Shown here: piece by piece, positions 27,243 through 35,324 of the stretch
Layout of the letters: each line of letters opens with the position of its first letter
Numbering within the stretch: position 1 is the first letter of the stretch
NCBI GenBank assembly: GCA_963668655.2
Contig: CAXXPQ010000002.1
Coordinates: 1,116,001 to 1,180,000, forward strand
DNA length: 64,000 nt
Source: G963668655 sp963668655
GTDB lineage: Bacteria; Myxococcota_A; SURF-8
Reading direction: 5' to 3'
Program-made: the position numbers and the translations under genes
The notes under the pieces: model-generated
What the model saw: the letters and a program-made list of their open reading frames with translations, nothing else
Databases searched by the model: none
What the model was told of the DNA's origin: nothing

Positions 27243-29369
27243 ATGGCTCTGAAAACGGAAGCGATCGGCCGGGAGATCGGCCCCCTGGAGAAAACCTACT
27301 CCTGGAAGGACGTGGTGCTTTACGCCCTGGGCGTGGGCGCCGGATTCGACGAACTACAATACTGCTACGAGGAAAAACTACAAGTGATTCCCAGCTTTTC
27401 CATCGGCGCGGTCTTCGACTTCCTGGCCGCCGTGGCCATGGAATCCGGCGCGAATCTGGCGGGAATTCTGCACGGCGAACAGGACATCCTTTTCCACGCC
27501 GCCATTCCCACCCAGGGGAAATTGCGCACTACGGGCGCCATTACGAAGATGCTCGATCGCGGAGAAAGGAAAGGCGCGCTGGTGGTGGCCGAGGCCGACA
27601 CCTGGCACGACGGCGGCGCGAGGCTTTTCACCAACAAATTCACGCTCTTCAGCCGCCTGGACGGCGGTTTCGGCGGCGAAGCTCCCGAAAAGGAGGACTT
27701 TGCGTTTCCGGACCGGAAGCCGGATTTCGTCCAGGAAGACCGTCCCGGAGCGGACCAGCCCCTGCTCTACCGCCTCAGCGGCGACATCTTCGCCCTGCAC
27801 GCGGATCCGGACTTCGCGCGCTCGGTGGGTTTCGAAAAACCCATCATGCACGGCCTCTGCACCCACGGTTTCGCCTGCCGGGCGGTGATTCGCCACCTCT
27901 TCCCCGAAGAGCCCCATCGCATGACGCGCTTCAAGACGCGCTTCTCGAAGCCCCTCTATCCCGGCCTGCCCATCCGCACGGAAATCTGGAAGACGGCGGA
28001 AGGAGAGGGCGTTTTCCGCACCGTGAATGCCGAGAGCGGCGAGGTGGTCATCGATCGCGGCGTGGTGGAATGGGCCGACGACGAAGGTCTGCGTCTGCGC
28101 GAAAAGCGCCAGGGCATCCGCTTCGACGACCGCGTGGCGGTGGTGACGGGGGCGGGCGCTGGGCTGGGGCGCGTGTACGCGCTGGAACTGGCCGCGCGCG
28201 GCTGCAAGGTGGTGGTGAACGACCTGGGCGGCGCGGCCGACGGGCGCGGGGATTCCAAAAACGCGGCCGACGCCGTGGTGGAGGAAATCAGGCAGGCGGG
28301 CGGCGAGGCCGTGGCCAGCTACGATTCCGTCGCCACGCCGGAAGGCGGCGAAGCCATTATCAATGCGGCGCTTTCCGCCTTCGGCCGCATCGACATCGTC
28401 ATCAACAACGCGGGCATCCTGCGCGACCGCTCGTTTTTAAAGCTCGGGCCGGAAGACTGGAAAGCCGTCCTGGACGTGCATCTGGCCGGGGCGTATCACG
28501 TCACGCGGCCGGCCTTCGCCAAGATGCGCGAGCAGGGCTACGGGCGGATCGTCTTCACCACCTCGGCGGCGGGTCTCTTCGGCAACTTCGGGCAGACGAA
28601 CTACTCGGCGGCCAAGCTGGGGCTGGTGGGCCTGATGAACTCCTTGAAGCTGGAGGGCCTGAAGTACGACATCAAGGTGAACACCGTCGCGCCCATCGCG
28701 CGCACGCGGCTGACGGAAGATATCCTGCCGCCGGACCTTTTGGAGCGCATGCGCCCGGAGTTCGTGGCCCCGCTCGTGCTGTATCTGTGCTCCAAGGAAT
28801 GCCCCGTGACCGGGAGCATCTATAATGCCGGAATGGGCTACTACAACCGTTCGGCCATTCTCACCGGGCCGGGCGCGGTGGTGGGCGCGGGGGAGATCCC
28901 GACTCCGGACACCGTGGCCGCCGCCCTGGACGCCATCGGGGACATGGAGAACGCCCGGGAATATCACAACCTTACGGAGGCGCTGAATCCCATGATCGAC
29001 GCCTTCGAATCCGGTCCGGCGGACGCGAACGGCGGCGGATCAAGCGAACCCGGCGGCGTGGCGGCGATCTTCAAGCGCATGCCCGAGGCTTTCCAGGCGG
29101 ACAAAAGCGAAGGCGTAAGCGCCGTCTTCCAGTACGTCATCGGCGGAGACGGCGGCGGGGAATGGTTCGTCACGGTGAAGGAGCAAACTTGTTCGGTCCA
29201 GAAGGGCCGCACGGACGCCGCCGATACGACCATCAAGATGGACGGCGCGGATTTTCTGGCGCTCATGCAGGGCAAGGCCAACGCCATGAATCTTTTCACC
29301 ACGGGCAAGCTCAAGGTGGAAGGCGACATGATGAAATCCCAGTTGATCGGAAAACTCTTCCGGTTCTAA
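27243..29369 (+). CDS. MaoC hydratase-SDR dehydrogenase-SCP2 trifunctional protein
   Basis: The 708-aa protein has three domains: a double hot-dog MaoC/hydratase-2 region (1-285), a short-chain dehydrogenase (about 294-590) and a sterol-carrier SCP2 domain (about 600-708). This is a rearranged version of the peroxisomal multifunctional enzyme type 2, which hydrates trans-enoyl-CoA to (3R)-hydroxyacyl-CoA and oxidises it. The SDR has TGAGAGLG, NNAG, Ser and YSAAK (Y454, K458). The hydratase motif reads GDIFALHADP rather than GDxNPLHxDP: the catalytic Asp181 and His186 remain, but Asn-Pro is replaced by Phe-Ala. The ribosome-binding site GGAGG precedes the ATG. Residues 294 to the end are nearly identical to the end of the next protein. 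The substrate may be a steroid, bile-acid or branched acyl-CoA. Confidence 0.9.
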   Translation: MALKTEAIGREIGPLEKTYSWKDVVLYALGVGAGFDELQYCYEEKLQVIPSFSIGAVFDFLAAVAMESGANLAGILHGEQDILFHAAIPTQGKLRTTGAITKMLDRGERKGALVVAEADTWHDGGARLFTNKFTLFSRLDGGFGGEAPEKEDFAFPDRKPDFVQEDRPGADQPLLYRLSGDIFALHADPDFARSVGFEKPIMHGLCTHGFACRAVIRHLFPEEPHRMTRFKTRFSKPLYPGLPIRTEIWKTAEGEGVFRTVNAESGEVVIDRGVVEWADDEGLRLREKRQGIRFDDRVAVVTGAGAGLGRVYALELAARGCKVVVNDLGGAADGRGDSKNAADAVVEEIRQAGGEAVASYDSVATPEGGEAIINAALSAFGRIDIVINNAGILRDRSFLKLGPEDWKAVLDVHLAGAYHVTRPAFAKMREQGYGRIVFTTSAAGLFGNFGQTNYSAAKLGLVGLMNSLKLEGLKYDIKVNTVAPIARTRLTEDILPPDLLERMRPEFVAPLVLYLCSKECPVTGSIYNAGMGYYNRSAILTGPGAVVGAGEIPTPDTVAAALDAIGDMENAREYHNLTEALNPMIDAFESGPADANGGGSSEPGGVAAIFKRMPEAFQADKSEGVSAVFQYVIGGDGGGEWFVTVKEQTCSVQKGRTDAADTTIKMDGADFLALMQGKANAMNLFTTGKLKVEGDMMKSQLIGKLFRF

Positions 29370-29456
29370 GCCTGGATGATTCATGAAGAATCCGCTGCGA
29401 CTTGAAAACTCTCGATCTTTCATTTGTTTCAGGCTAGGCGATAGAAAGGGCGAAAG
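28121..29456 (+). repeat. Direct repeat copy 1: SDR-SCP2 module plus downstream spacer
   Basis: This copy pairs with 30938-32275. Up to about 28786 the two copies differ by only a few silent changes. A stretch at about 28786-28949 is clearly diverged and differs by one codon. From 28950 to 29456 they are nearly identical again, including the stop region and about 86 nt of noncoding spacer before the next start codon. Confidence 0.95.
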
Positions 29457-32189
29457 ATGATCGGCATCGTATCCTACGGCGGCTATATTCCAAGGCTCCG
29501 GCTGAACCGCATGGCGATATACCGGCACATGGGCTGGTTCGCCCCGGCGCTGGTCACCGTGGCCCAGGGCGAGCGCTCGTTCTGCAACTGGGACGAGGAC
29601 GTCCTCACCCTGGCGGTGGAAGCCGGGCGGAACTGTTTGCGGGGCCGGGATCGTTCCCGCGTGGACGGCCATTACCTGTGTTCCACCAGCTTTCCCTTCA
29701 CGGATCGCCTGAACGCGGGCATCTCGAAGGAGGCGCTGAATCTGCGGGACGACCTGCCGGCCATGGACTTTTCCTCCTCCCAGCGTTGCGGGACGAGCGC
29801 GTTGCTTACGGCCCTGGACGTGGTGAAGGGCGGTTCCTGTGGCGAGGTGTTGCTTGCCGCCGCCGACAAGCGCCCTACCCGGCCCGCCTCTTTCTACGAG
29901 ATGTGGTACGGCGACGGCGCGGCCGCCCTGCTCCTGGGATCGGAGAACGTGCTGGCCGAGTATCTGGGCGGCGTGTCGCTGGCAAAGGATTTCGTGGGTC
30001 ACTATCGCGGCGCGGGCCGTGACTTCGATTACACCTGGGAGGAACGCTGGATCCGGGACGAAGGCTATTCCAAGATCATCCCGGAGGCGGTGGGAGCGCT
30101 GTTCGAAAAGCTTTCCATCACCATGGAGGACGTGGATCATCTGGTCTTCCCCTGCTTCTTCAAGGCCGAGCACCGAAAGATCGCGAAGAAACTGGGGGCC
30201 GGACCGGAAAAACTTATCGACAACCTACATGAGGTCTGCGGCGAGACCGGCGCGGCGCATCCGCTGGTGATGCTCTGCCACGCACTGGAGACGGCCAAGC
30301 CCGGCGAGCGCATCCTTCTGTGCGGCTTCGGCCAGGGAGCGGACGCCCTGCTCTTCCGTGTCACGGACGAGATCGCGTCCCGCGAACGCGGAGCGTTTCT
30401 AAGGACGCTGGAAAACGGCTGCGCCACCGAAAACTACATGAAGTTTCTCAAGTTCCGCGACCTGATCGACCCGGAGATGGGCATCCGCGCCGAAGCGCCC
30501 ACCCAGACGGCCATGACCGTGCTTTATCGCAACCGCAGGATGCTGCACGGCCTCATCGGCGGTAAGTGCGCAAGCTGCGGCACGGCCCAGTTTCCGAAGA
30601 TGGACATCTGCGTCAACCCGGACTGCCGAGCCCGGGATACCCAGAGCGAGCATCCCTTCGCGGACGAACCCGCCCGGGTCAAAAGCTTCACCGCCGATCT
30701 CCTGGCTGTCTCCGTGGACCCGCCCGCCATTTACGGCATGGTGGAGTTCGAGAACGGCGGGCGTTTCATGGCGGATTTCACGGACGTGGAGAAAGAAGAC
30801 GTGGCGGTGGGCCAGCCGGTGCGCATGGTGTTCCGCAAGCGCTACACGGACAAGGAACGCGGCTTCAGCGGCTATTTCTGGAAGGCGTTGCCCATCCTCC
30901 AAAAGAAAACGGAAACGGGAGCGTCCAGGAGTTCGGACTTCGACGACCGTGTGGCGGTGGTGACGGGGGCGGGCGCGGGGCTGGGGCGCGTGTACGCCCT
31001 GGAACTGGCGGCGCGTGGCTGCAAGGTGGTGGTGAACGACCTGGGCGGCGCGGCCGACGGGCGCGGGGATTCCAAAAACGCGGCCGACGCCGTGGTGGAG
31101 GAAATCAGGCAGGCGGGCGGCGAGGCCGTGGCCAGCTACGATTCCGTCGCCACGCCGGAAGGCGGCGAAGCCATTATCAATGCGGCGCTTTCCGCCTTCG
31201 GACGCATCGACATCGTCATCAACAACGCGGGCATCCTGCGCGACCGCTCGTTTTTAAAGCTCGGGCCGGAAGACTGGAAAGCCGTCCTGGACGTGCATCT
31301 GGCCGGGGCGTATCACGTGACGCGGCCGGCCTTCGCCAAGATGCGCGAGCAGGGCTACGGGCGGATCGTCTTCACCACCTCGGCGGCGGGGCTTTTCGGC
31401 AACTTCGGGCAGACGAATTACTCGGCGGCCAAACTGGGGCTGGTGGGCCTGATGAATTCCTTGAAGCTGGAGGGCCTGAAGTACGACATCAAGGTGAACA
31501 CCGTCGCGCCCATCGCGCGCACGCGGCTGACGGAAGACATCCTGCCGCCGGACCTTTTGGAGCGCATGCGCCCGGAGTTCGTGGCCCCGCTCGTGCTGTA
31601 TCTGTGCCGGGAGGACTGCGAGGAAAGCGGGCAGGTTTTCAACGCCGCCATGGGCTATTACAACCGTTCAGCCATCTTTACCGGGCCGGGCGCGGTGGTG
31701 GGAGACGGCCGCACGCCGCCCACGCCGGAGGACATCCACCGTCATTTCGACGCGATTCACGATCTCGGCAACGCCCGGGAATATCACAACCTTACGGAGG
31801 CGCTGAATCCCATGATCGACGCCTTCGAATCCGGTCCGGCGGATGGAAACGGCGGCGGATCAAGCGAACCCGGCGGCGTGGCGGCGATCTTCAAGCGCAT
31901 GCCCGAGGCTTTCCAGGCGGACAAAAGCGAAGGCGTAAGCGCCGTCTTCCAGTACGTCATCGGCGGAGACGGCGGCGGGGAATGGTTCGTCACGGTGAAG
32001 GAGCAAACTTGTTCGGTCCAGAAGGGCCGCACGGACGCCGCCGATACGACCATCAAGATGGACGGCGCGGATTTTCTGGCGCTCATGCAGGGCAAGGCCA
32101 ACGCCATGAATCTTTTCACCACGGGCAAGCTCAAGGTGGAAGGCGACATGATGAAATCCCAGTTGATCGGAAAACTCTTCCGGTTTTAG
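29457..32189 (+). CDS. KAS III/HMG-CoA synthase-like-DUF35-SDR-SCP2 fusion
   Basis: This 910-aa protein has four parts. Residues 1-345 are a thiolase-fold condensing enzyme related to 3-oxoacyl-ACP synthase III/HMG-CoA synthase, with candidate nucleophile Cys111 (SQRCGTSA) and a GETGAAHPL segment. Residues about 350-485 are a DUF35 zinc ribbon-OB domain with C371, C374, C385 and C390. Residues about 495-795 are an SDR with all catalytic motifs, and 802-910 are an SCP2 domain. The last two are near copies of the upstream protein's C-terminus. In actinobacterial steroid degradation, DUF35 proteins partner with thiolase-like aldolases; here the partner is fused. The start follows the repeated spacer with GAAAG. 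I infer a role in acyl-CoA chain cleavage or condensation, with SCP2 holding a lipid substrate. Confidence 0.88.
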   Translation: MIGIVSYGGYIPRLRLNRMAIYRHMGWFAPALVTVAQGERSFCNWDEDVLTLAVEAGRNCLRGRDRSRVDGHYLCSTSFPFTDRLNAGISKEALNLRDDLPAMDFSSSQRCGTSALLTALDVVKGGSCGEVLLAAADKRPTRPASFYEMWYGDGAAALLLGSENVLAEYLGGVSLAKDFVGHYRGAGRDFDYTWEERWIRDEGYSKIIPEAVGALFEKLSITMEDVDHLVFPCFFKAEHRKIAKKLGAGPEKLIDNLHEVCGETGAAHPLVMLCHALETAKPGERILLCGFGQGADALLFRVTDEIASRERGAFLRTLENGCATENYMKFLKFRDLIDPEMGIRAEAPTQTAMTVLYRNRRMLHGLIGGKCASCGTAQFPKMDICVNPDCRARDTQSEHPFADEPARVKSFTADLLAVSVDPPAIYGMVEFENGGRFMADFTDVEKEDVAVGQPVRMVFRKRYTDKERGFSGYFWKALPILQKKTETGASRSSDFDDRVAVVTGAGAGLGRVYALELAARGCKVVVNDLGGAADGRGDSKNAADAVVEEIRQAGGEAVASYDSVATPEGGEAIINAALSAFGRIDIVINNAGILRDRSFLKLGPEDWKAVLDVHLAGAYHVTRPAFAKMREQGYGRIVFTTSAAGLFGNFGQTNYSAAKLGLVGLMNSLKLEGLKYDIKVNTVAPIARTRLTEDILPPDLLERMRPEFVAPLVLYLCREDCEESGQVFNAAMGYYNRSAIFTGPGAVVGDGRTPPTPEDIHRHFDAIHDLGNAREYHNLTEALNPMIDAFESGPADGNGGGSSEPGGVAAIFKRMPEAFQADKSEGVSAVFQYVIGGDGGGEWFVTVKEQTCSVQKGRTDAADTTIKMDGADFLALMQGKANAMNLFTTGKLKVEGDMMKSQLIGKLFRF

Positions 32190-32275
32190 CCTGGATGATT
32201 CATGAAGAATCCGCTGCGACTTGAAAACTCTCGATCTTTCATTTGTTTCAGGCTAGGCGATAGAAAGGGCGAAAG
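30938..32275 (+). repeat. Direct repeat copy 2: SDR-SCP2 module plus downstream spacer
   Basis: Second copy of the unit at 28121-29456, offset by 2817 nt at the start and 2820 nt after the diverged central part. The copied spacer precedes the thiolase gene, just as copy 1 precedes the condensing-enzyme gene, so each next gene has the same leader and ribosome-binding region. Confidence 0.95.
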
Positions 32276-32277
32276 AC

Positions 32278-33480
32278 ATGGCCACGGGAATCAAGGACAA
32301 GGTGGCGATCATCGGCATGGGCTGCACCCGTTTCGGCGAGCGCTGGGACGTGGGCGCAGAGGAACTGATGGTGGAAGCCTTCGGGGAGGCGCTCGCCGAC
32401 GCGAAGCTGCAACCGGAGGACATCCAGGCGGCCTGGCTGGGCACCTGCATGGAGGAGATCAGCATCGGCAAGAGCGCCCTGGCCATGAGCCGCGGCCTGC
32501 GGCTGCCCTTCATTCCCGTCACCCGGGTGGAGAACTACTGCGCCAGCGGCACGGAGTCTTTCCGGGGCGCGGTCTACGGCGTGGCCTCGGGCGCGTACGA
32601 TATTGCGCTGGCCATGGGCGTGGAGAAGCTGAAGGACACGGGTTACGGCGGCCTGCCCAACCCCGGCTCCGGAGCGGGATCGCTCACCTGGCTGTGGTGG
32701 CCCAACATCAGCGCGCCGGGCGCCTTCGCCCAGCTCGCCAGCGCCTACGGGGCGAAATACGGCCTGAAGGATCAGGATCTGAAGCGCGCCATGGCGAAGG
32801 TCTCCGCCAAGAGCCACGCCAACGGCCTGCTCAATCCCAAGGCCCATCTGCAAAAGGCCGTGAGCGTGGAACAGGTCATGGCCGCGCCCATCATCGCCCA
32901 TCCGCTGGGACTCTTCGACTGCTGCGGGGTGAGCGACGGCGCGGCTTGCGCCATCGTGACCACGGTAGAGAAGGCCCGGGACATGGGGGTGAAGGATTTC
33001 GTCACCGTGAAATCCCTGCAACTGGCGCTTTCGTCCGGCGAGGAGATGGGCTACAACGACTGGGACGTGTCCCACTTCAAGACCACCAGCCTGTGCAGCC
33101 GCCGCGCCTATGAAGAAGCGGGCATCCGCAACCCGCGCGAGGAGATCAGCATGATGGAACTGCACGACTGCTTTTCCATCACGGAGCTGGTGACCTATGA
33201 GGATCTGCACATCAGCGAACGCGGACAGGCATGGAAGGACAGCCTGGACGGCTTTTTCGACCTGGACGGCGGCGTGCCCGCCCAGGTGGACGGCGGCCTG
33301 AAGTGCTTCGGCCATCCCATCGGCGCGTCCGGGCTGCGCATGCTGTACGAGATGTATCTGCAACTGCACGGCCGCGCGGGCAAGCGCCAACTGGAGAATC
33401 CACGCTACGGCCTGACCCACAACCTGGGGGGCTTTCCCTTCATGAACGTTTGCAGCATCGCCATCGTGGGCCGGGGTTAA
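32278..33480 (+). CDS. SCP-x-type thiolase (acetyl-CoA acetyltransferase family)
   Basis: This 400-aa protein starts MATGIKDKVAIIGMGCTRFGE. The nucleophile is Cys88 (NYCASG). MELHDCFS (His296, Cys298) and GHPIGASG (His346) supply the other active-site residues of SCP-x/lipid-transfer-type thiolases. These cleave 3-oxoacyl-CoA, often branched or sterol-derived, to release acetyl- or propionyl-CoA. The length is typical. It completes a beta-oxidation set with the two upstream SDR-SCP2 fusions: hydration, oxidation, thiolysis. The leader is the duplicated spacer, ending GAAAGAC before the ATG. Confidence is high for the family and moderate for the substrate. Confidence 0.9.
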   Translation: MATGIKDKVAIIGMGCTRFGERWDVGAEELMVEAFGEALADAKLQPEDIQAAWLGTCMEEISIGKSALAMSRGLRLPFIPVTRVENYCASGTESFRGAVYGVASGAYDIALAMGVEKLKDTGYGGLPNPGSGAGSLTWLWWPNISAPGAFAQLASAYGAKYGLKDQDLKRAMAKVSAKSHANGLLNPKAHLQKAVSVEQVMAAPIIAHPLGLFDCCGVSDGAACAIVTTVEKARDMGVKDFVTVKSLQLALSSGEEMGYNDWDVSHFKTTSLCSRRAYEEAGIRNPREEISMMELHDCFSITELVTYEDLHISERGQAWKDSLDGFFDLDGGVPAQVDGGLKCFGHPIGASGLRMLYEMYLQLHGRAGKRQLENPRYGLTHNLGGFPFMNVCSIAIVGRG

Positions 33481-33487
33481 GCGGGCC

Positions 33488-33817
33488 GTGCTGCGTTTTA
33501 TGCCGCACATGGATTCCGGCAGCGGGGAAATTCTGGCCTTCAAGACCTGCTGCGGCCTGTCCCTGCGGGACCAAAACCTGGAAATCCTGGTGAAAAACGA
33601 GGGCGAGACCCCGCGCCGCGTCCAGAGCCGCTTCGAGGCCGTGGCGGCGGACGGGGTTCATCGCGTGGACAACCTTTTGCCCTCCGGCGTGCAAGACGTA
33701 CCGCCCGGACAAAGCATCGCCTTTTACGTCCAGATGGATGAGGAAATCTGGAAACGAACGGAAACGTTGCGCTTTTTCGAGGAGGACGGGAAGGTTCACA
33801 CTGTAACCCGGCCCTGA
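33488..33817 (+). CDS. Small hypothetical protein of the lipid operon
   Basis: The protein is 109 aa from a GTG at 33488 (or 105 aa from the ATG at 33500), 7 nt after the thiolase stop. It has no signal peptide or membrane helix. A predicted beta-rich core contains a CC pair (TCCGLS) near residue 20 and ends with KVHTVTRP. The composition matches the neighbours, and its position as last gene of the operon supports it being real. I recognise no family. A strong hairpin follows at 33845-33870. Confidence 0.55.
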   Translation: MLRFMPHMDSGSGEILAFKTCCGLSLRDQNLEILVKNEGETPRRVQSRFEAVAADGVHRVDNLLPSGVQDVPPGQSIAFYVQMDEEIWKRTETLRFFEEDGKVHTVTRP

Positions 33818-33844
33818 AATCAACCGAAGCAGGAAGGCGGCACG

Positions 33845-33870
33845 CGTCCCCCCACGCGGGCGGGGGGACG
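33845..33870. terminator. Perfect 9-bp hairpin between convergent genes
   Basis: CGTCCCCCC (33845-33853) and GGGGGGACG (33862-33870) are separated by an 8-nt loop. It lies after the lipid operon and before the converging slyD stop. It lacks a T-run but is very stable. Confidence 0.55.
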
Positions 33871-33898
33871 AAATCGAAAGAGGTGAATTTCCCGGCGA

Positions 33899-34510
33899 TC
33901 AGTTGGGCTTTTTGCTCCCGTTTCCCTTGCCGTGATCGGAGCAGCCGGGATCTCCGCAGGTTCCGGTATGGCAGGCGTGACAGCCGCAACCGCCTTCCGC
34001 ATCCTCGCCGAATTCCATCATCACCGGTCCCTGTTCCGGATCCATCAGATGGCGTTCCAGTTCGTTCCATTCCTCCATGGTGGCGTCGCGCACTTCCAGC
34101 ACTTTCATCTCGCAATTCAGATCCTGGCCGGCCAGAGGATGGTTGGCGTCCAGTTTCAGGATTTCCTCGCCCACTTCGCACACGAAGGCCGGAAAGACGT
34201 TGCCGTCCTCGTCGGTAACTTCCAGCACCGCGCCGATTTCCGCCTCGAAGCCCTCCGGCATCTCATCCTTGCGGAACTCCCGAACGAGCGCCTCCCGGCG
34301 GGGGCCGAAGGCTTCGTCCTGGGGGATGGCGAAGATGAAGTTTTCACCTTCCTCATGACCTTCCATGGCTTTTTCCATGGCGGGCATAATCAGGCCGCGC
34401 CCGTGGATGTACCAGGAGGCGTCTTCTTCGGCCGTTTCGTAAACGATGTCGCCTTCCGAGTTCCGGAAACTGAAGCAGAAACGCGCGTATTTGTCCTTTT
34501 CAATCTTCAT
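33899..34510 (-). CDS. slyD: FKBP-type peptidyl-prolyl isomerase, SlyD-like
   Basis: The protein is 203 aa from the ATG at 34510. The FKBP core runs to about residue 60 (IHGRGLIMPAMEKAMEGHEEGE), is interrupted by the IF chaperone insert (AFGPRREALVREFRKDEMPEGFEA), and resumes with DANHPLAGQDLNCEMKVLEV, the typical SlyD order. The C-terminus is Cys/His-rich (GCGCHACHTGTCGDPGCSDHG), like the metal-binding tail of SlyD used in nickel delivery to hydrogenases. It is cytoplasmic. The leader is rich in palindromes (34513-34568), hinting at regulation. A hairpin upstream at 34623-34644 separates it from the lysine operon. No hydrogenase genes are in view. Confidence 0.9.
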   Translation of the reverse strand: MKIEKDKYARFCFSFRNSEGDIVYETAEEDASWYIHGRGLIMPAMEKAMEGHEEGENFIFAIPQDEAFGPRREALVREFRKDEMPEGFEAEIGAVLEVTDEDGNVFPAFVCEVGEEILKLDANHPLAGQDLNCEMKVLEVRDATMEEWNELERHLMDPEQGPVMMEFGEDAEGGCGCHACHTGTCGDPGCSDHGKGNGSKKPN

Positions 34511-34512
34511 TT

Positions 34513-34568
34513 CGAACGTTCGCCTTTCCAGGGGTCGCCCCCTCGGGGTTGCAACGAAACCGTTGCAA
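34513..34568 (-). promoter_or_regulatory. Palindrome-rich slyD leader
   Basis: Within 60 nt upstream of slyD are a perfect 10-bp palindrome CGAACGTTCG (34513-34522), overlapping GGGG/CCCC arms (34531-34548), and TTGCAACG/CGTTGCAA (34549-34556 and 34561-34568, loop AAAC). These could form an RNA structure around the ribosome-binding site or serve as repressor sites. Confidence 0.45.
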
Positions 34569-34622
34569 GCTTGAATTGGCCGTTCCCATCCGCGCGGGGG
34601 CGGGCACGAGAAAACGGCGGGA

Positions 34623-34644
34623 AATACCGGATTTTTCCGGTATT
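34623..34644 (-). terminator. Hairpin after tal, probable operon terminator
   Basis: AATACCGGA and TCCGGTATT form a perfect 9-bp stem with a TTTT loop, 9 nt past the tal stop on the minus strand. It has no long U-tail in that direction. Confidence 0.45.
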
Positions 34645-34653
34645 CGGATACGA

Positions 34654-35298
34654 TTATTTCGGAACCTTGTCCCAATCCTTCATGAACGCCTCGATACCCC
34701 GGTCGGTCAGGGGATGCTTGGCGAGCTGCTGGATGACCTTGTAGGGAATCGTCACCGCATCCGCGCCCATCAGCGCACTTTCGGTGATGTGGATGGGATG
34801 GCGCACGGAGGCCACCAGCACCTCGGTCTCGAAAGCGTAATTGTCGAAGATCTGGACGATGTTTTCGATCAGTTCCATGCCGGATTCGCTGATGTCGTCC
34901 AGGCGTCCCACGAAGGGAGAGACGAAGGTGGCGCCGGCCTTGGCGGCGAGCACGGCCTGCATGACGGAAAACACCAGCGTGACGTTGGTTTTGATGCCCT
35001 TCTCGGACAGGATCCGCACCGCCTTCAGGCCCTCCAGGTTCATGGGCACCTTGATGACCGCGTTTTCGCCCCAGGAGGCCAGTTCCAGAGCCTCTTTCAC
35101 CATTCCCCCCGCGTCGGGGGCGGTGACTTCCAGGCTGACGGGGCCGTCCACCAGGGAGAGGATCTCCCTGGCGACTTCCTCGAAGGGCCGCCCGGTCTTG
35201 GCCACCAGGGACGGATTGGTGGTCACGCCGTCGATCAGACCGTATTCGGCGGCCTCGCGAATCTCCTTCACGTCGGCGGTGTCGATGAAAAATTTCAT
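34654..35298 (-). CDS. tal: Transaldolase, fructose-6-phosphate aldolase-like subfamily
   Basis: This 214-aa protein is the usual size of the short TalC/FSA class. It starts MKFFIDTADVKEI, with TTNPS near residue 27. The Schiff-base lysine is Lys83 in VIKVPM. Residue Phe129 in SPFVGR matters: FSA has Tyr here and transaldolases have Phe, so transaldolase activity (sedoheptulose-7-P plus glyceraldehyde-3-P to erythrose-4-P plus fructose-6-P) is more likely than free aldolase activity. It is cytoplasmic, in the pentose phosphate pathway. The ribosome-binding site GGAGAAA precedes the ATG. It is the last gene of the dapA-dapB-dapL-folK-tal run, 26 nt after folK. Confidence 0.9.
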   Translation of the reverse strand: MKFFIDTADVKEIREAAEYGLIDGVTTNPSLVAKTGRPFEEVAREILSLVDGPVSLEVTAPDAGGMVKEALELASWGENAVIKVPMNLEGLKAVRILSEKGIKTNVTLVFSVMQAVLAAKAGATFVSPFVGRLDDISESGMELIENIVQIFDNYAFETEVLVASVRHPIHITESALMGADAVTIPYKVIQQLAKHPLTDRGIEAFMKDWDKVPK

Positions 35299-35324
35299 GC
35301 TCGTTTCTCCTTCACGATTGAATG

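Noticed and set aside
30566..32224. 552-codon frame inside the KAS-DUF35-SDR-SCP2 gene
   Set aside because: It overlaps the true gene in a different frame on the same strand, lacks motifs and is Arg/Gly-rich low complexity.
28121..32275. Direct repeat as an insertion sequence or transposon
   Set aside because: The repeat encodes enzyme domains, lacks a transposase and terminal inverted repeats, and keeps exact reading frames at both places.
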